From Alphaproteobacteria bacterium (GTDB lineage: Bacteria; Pseudomonadota; Alphaproteobacteria; MPNO01; UBA830), in the NCBI GenBank assembly GCA_022822405.1, contig JAJEBT010000199.1, positions 62,001 to 126,000 on the forward strand: a stretch of 64,000 nt of DNA, in the 5' to 3' direction. Shown in pieces: positions 58,473-64,000 of this stretch. The translations under genes and the position numbers were made by a program. Position 1 is the stretch's first letter. Each line of letters opens with the position of its first letter. The notes below the pieces were generated by a model, which saw nothing but the letters and a program-made list of their open reading frames with translations, had not been told where the DNA came from and did no database searches.

Positions 58473-61268
58473 TCAGTGGGCTTCGTCCCAGGTCCGGCCG
58501 TGCCTGGTATCAACGACAAGCGGCACGTTGAGATCCGCCGCCGTCGACATCGTCCGGCTCACCACGGCTGCAGTCTCTTCGAGCTCCTCGCGCGGAACCT
58601 CGAAGATGAGTTCGTCATGGACCTGGAGCAGCATTTTTGCCCGCAGCCGGTTGGCGGCCAGCGCCGGACCGATCCGGATCATCGCGCGCTTGATGATGTC
58701 GGCCGCGGCGCCCTGCAGCGGCGCGTTGATCGCGAGACGCTGGAGGAAGCTCTTGCGCGGATTGCGGTCGTCGGTGATGCCGGGCGTATGGCACTTGCGT
58801 CCGAAAATCGTCTCCACATAGCCGTGTTCGCGGGCAAACCCTATCGTGTCGTCCATGTACTTCCTGATGCCGGGAAATCTCTTGAAATACCCGTCGATGA
58901 AATCCTTCGCAGCACCGCGCGGAATCCGGAGCTGGCGGGCAAGCCCGAACGGGCTGATGCCGTAGATGATTCCGAAATTTATTGCCTTGGCGCGGTCGCG
59001 GACCGCGGGGTCCATGCCTTCGACGGGCACGCCAAAGACTTCGCTCGCCGTCATCGCATGGATGTCGGCGCCGCCGCGGAACGCCTCGCGCAGTTCCTCG
59101 ATGCCCGCGACATGCGCGAGCAGCCTGAGCTCGATCTGCGAATAGTCCGCCGAAAGAAGCTCTGAACCATCGGCCGCGACGAAGGCGTGGCGAATCTTGC
59201 GACCCTCCTCGGTCCGGACGGGAATGTTCTGAAGGTTGGGATCGTTGGAACTCAACCGTCCCGTAGAAGCGACAGCCTGCGAATAGGAGGTGTGCACGCG
59301 GCCGGTCCGCGGGTCGATCTGCCCGACGAGGGCGGCGGTGTAGGTGTTCCTGAGCTTGGTCAGCTGGCGCCAGTCGAGCACCCGCGCCGGAAGCTCGTGC
59401 CCCTGCGCGGCGAGATCCTCGAGCACGCGCGCATCCGTTGCGTAACCGCCGCCGCTCTTGGTCTTCTTGCCATCCCCCAGGCCAAGCTCGTCGAACAGGA
59501 TTTCGCCGAGCTGACGGGGCGAGCCGATATTGAACTCGCGCCCGGCAAACCCGTGGATTTCCGAGGCGATCTCGGCAGCGCGTTCCGCAAAATCCACCGA
59601 AAGCCTGTCGAGAACCGTCCTGTCGACGGTGATTCCGACGCGCTCCATGTCGAGGAGCACCGGCACGAGTGGCCGCTCCAGGGTTTCATAGACGCTGGCC
59701 ATGCGCTCGGCGGCGATGCGCGGGCGCAGCAAGCGATGCAGCCGGTTGGTCATGTCGGCATCTTCGGCGGCGTAGTCGAGCGCCTTGTCGATGGCGACCT
59801 CGGCGAAACTGATCTGCTTCTTGCCCGTTCCCGCAACATCTCCGTATTTGATGTTGTCGTGGCCGAGATGCTCGCTCGAGAGCACGTCGAGCCCGTGCCC
59901 CCGCTGCTTCCCCGCCTCGAGCACATAGGACAGAAGCATGGTGTCGTCGACCGGCGCCATGTCGATGCCGCAGCGGGCGAGGACATGCATGTCGTACTTG
60001 ATGTTGTGGCCGATCTTGAGGATTCCGGGATCCTCGAGGACCGACCGGAGCAGCGCGAGGGCGGCGTCGCGGGGGATCTGCCCTGGCGCAGGCTCCGGCG
60101 CCAGGCTTGCGGCGCCGTCGAAATCGAGTTCCGGCGCCTCCGGCTGCGCGCCCTGTCCCGAAACCACGTGCCCGAGCGGGATGTAGCAGGCGTGACCCGG
60201 AGCGACTGAAAGCGATACCCCGACAAGCTCGGCCTCGGCAACATCGAGCGAGGTGGTCTCGGTATCGATGGCAACGAAGCCGGCGTCGGCGATGCGCGCG
60301 ATCCAGGCGCGGAGCGCCTCTTCGTCACCCACGAGCTCGTACGTCTCCTCTCCGGCCGCCGGCGAGTCGCCGGCCCCGGCGAGCGCGTCGCCGGCCGGCA
60401 GCCGCGCGCGCTCCTTCGCGAGAATGGACTTGAACCCCTGCTCTTCGAGAAACGGTATCAGGACCGTCGGATCCGCCTGCCGGCGCCCGAACTCGTCGAG
60501 CGTGGCCTCGACCGGAACGTCCGTTCTCAGCGTGACCAGCTCGCGCGAAATCCGCGCCTGTTCCGCGAACTCGATCAGGTTCTCGCGGCGCCTGTTCTGC
60601 CTGATCTCCCCGGCGCGTTCGAGCAGCGAATCGAGGTCGCCGTACTCCCCGATCAGCTGCGCCGCCGTCTTGACGCCGATTCCCGGCACCCCGGGCACGT
60701 TGTCCGACGAATCGCCGGCCAGCGCCTGCACGTCGATCACCCGATCCGGTCCGACGCCGAATTTCTCGAAGACCTCCTCCGGCCCGACGAACCGGTCCTT
60801 CATCGGATCCATCATGCGGACATCGGGACCGACAAGCTGCATCAGATCCTTGTCCGAGGACACGATGGTCACGCCGAACCCCTGCTCCCGCGCCATCCGC
60901 GCATAGGTCGCGATCAGATCATCGGCCTCGAATCCCGCCATCTCGATGCAGGGAAGGCTGTAGGCCCTGGTCGCCTCGCGGATCAGGTCGAACTGGGGCA
61001 CGAGTTCGGGAGGAGGGGGCGGCCGGTGCGCCTTGTACTCGGGATAGATGTCGTTGCGGAAGGTCTTGCGGGCGGTGTCGAAGATCACGGCCAGGTAGTC
61101 GGCGTCGGCATCGTCAACGAGCTTGGTCAGCATCCGGACGAAGCCGTAGACGGCATTGACCGGCGTGCCGTCGGCGCGGGTCATCGCCTGCAGCGCATGG
61201 AAGGCGCGGAAGATGTATGCCGATCCGTCGACGAGATAGACGTGGTCCCGCTCTGCCTGTTCCGTCAT
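58473..61268 (-). CDS. polA: DNA polymerase I
   Basis: A 931-residue three-domain polymerase. Residues about 5-290 form the 5' nuclease (VYLVDGSAYIFRAFHAL, VSSDKDLMQLVG, GDSSDNVPGVPGIG). The 3'-5' exonuclease is intact, with FVAIDTETTSLD supplying the Exo I acids. The polymerase domain has motif A DYSQIELRLLAH, motif B-like RDRAKAINFGIIYG and motif C VHDELIFEVP. It processes Okazaki fragments and repair gaps. ATG 61268 has GAGG 8 bases upstream; ATG 61298 is possible. It converges with the iron-transporter operon. Confidence 0.97.
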   Translation of the reverse strand: MTEQAERDHVYLVDGSAYIFRAFHALQAMTRADGTPVNAVYGFVRMLTKLVDDADADYLAVIFDTARKTFRNDIYPEYKAHRPPPPPELVPQFDLIREATRAYSLPCIEMAGFEADDLIATYARMAREQGFGVTIVSSDKDLMQLVGPDVRMMDPMKDRFVGPEEVFEKFGVGPDRVIDVQALAGDSSDNVPGVPGIGVKTAAQLIGEYGDLDSLLERAGEIRQNRRRENLIEFAEQARISRELVTLRTDVPVEATLDEFGRRQADPTVLIPFLEEQGFKSILAKERARLPAGDALAGAGDSPAAGEETYELVGDEEALRAWIARIADAGFVAIDTETTSLDVAEAELVGVSLSVAPGHACYIPLGHVVSGQGAQPEAPELDFDGAASLAPEPAPGQIPRDAALALLRSVLEDPGILKIGHNIKYDMHVLARCGIDMAPVDDTMLLSYVLEAGKQRGHGLDVLSSEHLGHDNIKYGDVAGTGKKQISFAEVAIDKALDYAAEDADMTNRLHRLLRPRIAAERMASVYETLERPLVPVLLDMERVGITVDRTVLDRLSVDFAERAAEIASEIHGFAGREFNIGSPRQLGEILFDELGLGDGKKTKSGGGYATDARVLEDLAAQGHELPARVLDWRQLTKLRNTYTAALVGQIDPRTGRVHTSYSQAVASTGRLSSNDPNLQNIPVRTEEGRKIRHAFVAADGSELLSADYSQIELRLLAHVAGIEELREAFRGGADIHAMTASEVFGVPVEGMDPAVRDRAKAINFGIIYGISPFGLARQLRIPRGAAKDFIDGYFKRFPGIRKYMDDTIGFAREHGYVETIFGRKCHTPGITDDRNPRKSFLQRLAINAPLQGAAADIIKRAMIRIGPALAANRLRAKMLLQVHDELIFEVPREELEETAAVVSRTMSTAADLNVPLVVDTRHGRTWDEAH

Positions 61269-61413
61269 CTCGGCCGCCTCGCTGCATGTCCCGGTCATGA
61301 CGCAGAATGCAGAATAGCCGCGGCCCTGTCGAGAGGAATGCGGCTAGCAAGCACGACATGCCGCGCTCGCCGCCGCCCGGGCTCTGGACCGGCGGCAGGA
61401 GCCGCCCCGTCCG

Positions 61414-62721
61414 TCAGTTGCGCCGCGCCAGGGGGATGCTGAATTCGCGCAGCGTCCCCTCCAGCGTCGGCCGGCCGAGCCGGATGCGGTCGTCGCTGAG
61501 CAGGTAGGAGAAAATGTAGCCGAGGCCGAGAATCAGGACCCCGATCAGGAAGCAGTAGATGACCGCACGGTCGGGATACTGGTCCTTGAGATACCCGACA
61601 TAGAGGGGGCCGAAGATGCCCGCCGCCGCCCAGGCCGTCAGGATCGCGCCGTAGATTACCGACATCCGTTTCGCGCCAAAGACGTCGACCACGAAAGACG
61701 GCATGGTGGCGAAACCGCCTCCGAAACACAGCAGGATGTAGCAGACCAGGACCGAGAAAATCCACGGGTCGCGTTCGGTCATCAGGATGCCGAAGACGAC
61801 CATCTGGCTGGCAAGCAGGATGCGGAACACCCGGACGCGGCCGAGGCGGTCGGACAGCAATCCCCAGAACAGCCGTCCCGCCCCGTTGCAGAGCGAGCTC
61901 ACCGCGATCAGGGTCGCCCCGTATTCGGCCAGCGTTTCCGGCTCGATCGACGGATCGGAGAGGCCCCAGACGTCCTGAAGGAGGGACGACTGGAAGCTGA
62001 TCACCGAGATTCCGGCGGCGATGTTGAAGAAGAAGACCAGCCACATGACCGTGAACTCGCGCGACCTGAGGCACGCCCCGATGGCGCCCGCCTCTTCGGC
62101 CTCCTCCGCGTCCGCCGTGTCTTTCGCACCCGGCGCGCCGAAGTCTTCGGGCGGATCGCTCAGCAGCAGGCTCGACGGAACCAGGATGGCGGCAAACACC
62201 ACGCCGAGCCAGGCGAACACGAGAGGCAGGTCCTTGTCGGTGGCGACAACGAGAAACGGGGCCAGCGCCTTGCTGAGCAGGAACGCCCCGACCCCGAAGC
62301 CCATGATCACGATTCCCGTGGCCAGCCCCTTGCGATCGGGAAACCATTTTGCGGCGGTAGCAACCGGTGTCACGTAGCCGAGCCCGATTCCGGCGCCGCC
62401 GATCACGCCGTAGCCGGCATAGAAGAGGAGCAGGTTGTCGAGGTACAGCGCGAGGCCGCCGATGATGTAGCCGGCCGAGAACATCAGGCTTCCGATCAGC
62501 GCCAGTTTCCGCGGACCGAGCCGCGGCAGCATCCAGCCTGCCCAGGCGGCGGAAACGCCGAGCGAGAAGATGGTGACGCTGAACGCCACCGCGGTATCGG
62601 TGAACGACCAGCCGAGCTGCAGGACGAGGAGCGTCTGGAAGAAGCTCCACGCGTACACCGTGCCGAAGCAGACCTGCAACACGGTGCAGAGCGTGACGAT
62701 TACCGTCCGCGGAACTCTCAT
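61414..62721 (-). CDS. OFA family MFS transporter (oxalate/formate antiporter-like)
   Basis: A 435-residue, 12-segment MFS protein. The start TVLQVCFGTVYAWSFFQTLL and the block GAGIGLGYVTPVATAAKWFPD-type (with RKGLATGIVIMGFG) are typical of the OFA subfamily. The central loop is acidic (DTADAEEAEEAG). It probably exchanges or imports carboxylates such as oxalate, formate or related acids. ATG 62721 fits the family; longer in-frame extensions are unlikely. It lies downstream of a binding-protein/sensor pair on the same strand. Confidence 0.92.
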   Translation of the reverse strand: MRVPRTVIVTLCTVLQVCFGTVYAWSFFQTLLVLQLGWSFTDTAVAFSVTIFSLGVSAAWAGWMLPRLGPRKLALIGSLMFSAGYIIGGLALYLDNLLLFYAGYGVIGGAGIGLGYVTPVATAAKWFPDRKGLATGIVIMGFGVGAFLLSKALAPFLVVATDKDLPLVFAWLGVVFAAILVPSSLLLSDPPEDFGAPGAKDTADAEEAEEAGAIGACLRSREFTVMWLVFFFNIAAGISVISFQSSLLQDVWGLSDPSIEPETLAEYGATLIAVSSLCNGAGRLFWGLLSDRLGRVRVFRILLASQMVVFGILMTERDPWIFSVLVCYILLCFGGGFATMPSFVVDVFGAKRMSVIYGAILTAWAAAGIFGPLYVGYLKDQYPDRAVIYCFLIGVLILGLGYIFSYLLSDDRIRLGRPTLEGTLREFSIPLARRN

Positions 62722-62755
62722 CGCAGGCTTGTCCGCATGCCGACCGCTCTGCCGG

Positions 62756-63493
62756 TCAGGCGCGCTCGTCCGACGGGGCGGCGGCAGCCGCTGGCGGGGC
62801 GGCGGTCCCGGCAACATGCAGGAACAGGCGGGCAAGGTGCCCGGCCTCATCGCCGCGGGCGAGCAGCTTCTTGTCGACGTCGCTGCCGCCGTCGCGCGCA
62901 ACGCTTGCCGCAGAAGCGAGGAGCGTCGTGATGGGTTTCGCGGCAAGGTTGACCAGCCACAGGGCGGCAAAGATGCCGCCGATGAAGATCAGGGAAATGA
63001 GATAGACCTGATGGCCGATGGCCCGCTGGATCTGGAGCGTGATCAACCCGGTATCCATGCCGATGTGAACCGCGCCCGCGACGCCGGCGAGAATGGGGCT
63101 GCTGACCTCGACGAAGTCACCCATGCCCGGCAGGCTGCGCTCGACCGTCGCGGTGCCGGTCGGGTCGCCCTTCAGGATCTGTTCGGGGATGCCGGGCACG
63201 AAGGTATGCGCGAGGAACTCTCCCGATTCGCTGGTGACATAGATGTAGCTGATGCCCTGGATTTCGATGAACTGGTCGATCAGCGACTGCAGCGCCGACA
63301 GTTCGCGGTTGAGAATGATGTCGACGCTGGCATCGGCGATCGTCTTCGCGATGCCCTTGCTGTTGGTCTCGTATTCCTCGGACAGGTGGACATCGACCGT
63401 GTAGATGCAGAGGATCGAGGTCGACACGCCTATGACGCCGAACAGCAGGAAGATGCCGAACAGCGTCTTCTGAAAGAGCTTGGGAATCTTCAT
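62756..63493 (-). CDS. membrane sensor-like protein without output domain
   Basis: A 245-residue protein with a first hydrophobic segment at about 7-30, a ~125-residue extracytoplasmic region of PAS/Cache type (SYIYVTSESGEFLAHTF, then FVEVSSPILAGVAGAVHIGMD), a second segment at about 165-187 and a short cytoplasmic tail resembling the start of a HAMP linker. It then ends in a low-complexity Ala/Pro run. No kinase, cyclase or methyl-accepting domain follows. It begins 1 base after a binding-protein gene, suggesting the two sense a ligand together. The partner output protein is not visible here. Confidence 0.8.
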   Translation of the reverse strand: MKIPKLFQKTLFGIFLLFGVIGVSTSILCIYTVDVHLSEEYETNSKGIAKTIADASVDIILNRELSALQSLIDQFIEIQGISYIYVTSESGEFLAHTFVPGIPEQILKGDPTGTATVERSLPGMGDFVEVSSPILAGVAGAVHIGMDTGLITLQIQRAIGHQVYLISLIFIGGIFAALWLVNLAAKPITTLLASAASVARDGGSDVDKKLLARGDEAGHLARLFLHVAGTAAPPAAAAAPSDERA

Positions 63494-63494
63494 C

Positions 63495-64000
63495 TCACGA
63501 AAACCTGTCCTTCCAGTCCTTCAGGGGCACGAACCTGTCCCCTTCGACAACCGTGTAGTAGACGCGCTGCAAACCCTGTCGCCGCCCGGGGCCGAATGAG
63601 ACGCGCTCATCGATCCCTAGATCGAAGTCCTTCACCGAGAAGACGGCCTTGTCGAGCGCCGCCCTCTGCGGGCTGTCGCCGAGACGATTCAGTATCTCGA
63701 CCATCAGCTTGGCGTCGAGGAAACCCTCGAGGCTGACGAAGCTGTGCGGAAACGGAGCGTAGGGCTCGGTCACCAGTTCCTGTGGCGGTACCGGATCATA
63801 GCGGTCCATAAGTTCGCGATACTGCCGCACCGCCGGAATCGAGTCGTCCTCGTAGCTCGGAACGACCTGCGAGTTCACCAGAAGCCGGGTATAGGGCGCG
63901 CTGTCCTCGCGCGCGCCCCTGATCAGCTTGAGCAGGTTCTCGCTGCCGACAAAGGACAGGTTGGCTATCGGAACCCGGAGCCCCCGATCGACGGCGTCGC
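63495..64000 (-). CDS. type 1 periplasmic binding protein (Peripla_BP_6), 5' part outside window
   Basis: The minus-strand frame is open to the window edge, so only the C-terminal ~168 residues are seen. ANLSFVGSENLLKLIRGA, HSFVSLEGFLDAKLMVEIL and SFGPGRRQGLQRVYYTVVEG match the second lobe of the branched-chain-amino-acid/urea-type binding proteins. Such proteins feed ABC importers or act as receptors. The following gene is a sensor-like membrane protein, not a permease, which favours a receptor role (inference). Confidence 0.85.
   Translation of the reverse strand, partial: DAVDRGLRVPIANLSFVGSENLLKLIRGAREDSAPYTRLLVNSQVVPSYEDDSIPAVRQYRELMDRYDPVPPQELVTEPYAPFPHSFVSLEGFLDAKLMVEILNRLGDSPQRAALDKAVFSVKDFDLGIDERVSFGPGRRQGLQRVYYTVVEGDRFVPLKDWKDRFS

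Noticed and set aside
1-64000. CRISPR array or phage structural genes
   Set aside because: No regularly spaced short repeats, cas genes or phage capsid/tail genes were seen on either strand.

Overview
The window is a high-G+C segment of a proteobacterial chromosome, most likely alphaproteobacterial. The best taxonomic markers are the two-component pair chvI-chvG facing pckA with rapZ downstream, the lspA / DUF3035 lipoprotein / paired M16 peptidase block beside ribF, a MutL that keeps the endonuclease motif, and many TRAP transporters. I cannot name a genus. Both ends are cut inside genes: an alpha/beta hydrolase at the left edge and a substrate-binding protein at the right edge.

Layout. 0-5 kb: an accessory catabolic set (alpha/beta hydrolase, Ldh2-type dehydrogenase, enoyl-CoA hydratase, GMC oxidoreductase) with an IS256-family scar. 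5.2-7.2 kb: a decayed integrated element against tRNA-Met, with a collapsed MobF relaxase, an intact FitAB/VapBC-type toxin-antitoxin pair and the tail of a serine recombinase. 7.4-13.1 kb: a NYN/OST-HTH protein, then a 2.4-kb lower-G+C island (parDE-like pair, two small unknown genes, a cysteine-rich exported protein) bracketed by two diverged copies of the 3' half of a haloalkane-dehalogenase-like gene; the intact gene follows an ArsR/SRPBCC pair. 13.3-20.9 kb: an MFS exporter, two tandem UbiD-family decarboxylases, and housekeeping RNA-modification genes (tadA, rluB-like, rsmD). 21-30 kb: a catabolic block in which a TRAP transporter (DctP, fused DctQM), a fumarylacetoacetate-hydrolase-family protein and a CocE-type hydrolase form one operon, flanked by an LLM flavin oxidoreductase and a medium-chain dehydrogenase.

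30-40.8 kb is mostly core: cytochrome b561 with YceI, mutL, pgi, two M16 peptidases, a DUF3035 lipoprotein, lspA, ribF and a SAM hydroxide adenosyltransferase. 41-47.2 kb holds a TAXI-type TRAP system with a dienelactone hydrolase and a GST, then a bacterial voltage-gated sodium channel. 47.2-50.1 kb is an accessory pocket: a strongly base-paired transcribed element upstream of a CsgG-domain exported protein, and an AbiEi antitoxin with a broken AbiEii toxin. 50.1-58.4 kb: rapZ-chvG-chvI facing pckA, then an iron-regulated Fe3+ ABC importer (binding protein and permease) behind a Fur-like box. 58.5-64 kb: polA, an OFA-family MFS transporter, a small membrane sensor-like protein and the truncated binding protein.

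Working view: the cell imports organic acids through TRAP systems and degrades aromatic or ester compounds, with gluconeogenesis (pckA) placed beside its usual ChvGI regulator. The most original signals are the structured RNA before the CsgG-domain gene, the island bracketed by hydrolase half-gene repeats, and the relaxase/recombinase remnants at tRNA-Met. I saw no CRISPR array and no complete, clearly new multi-gene system.
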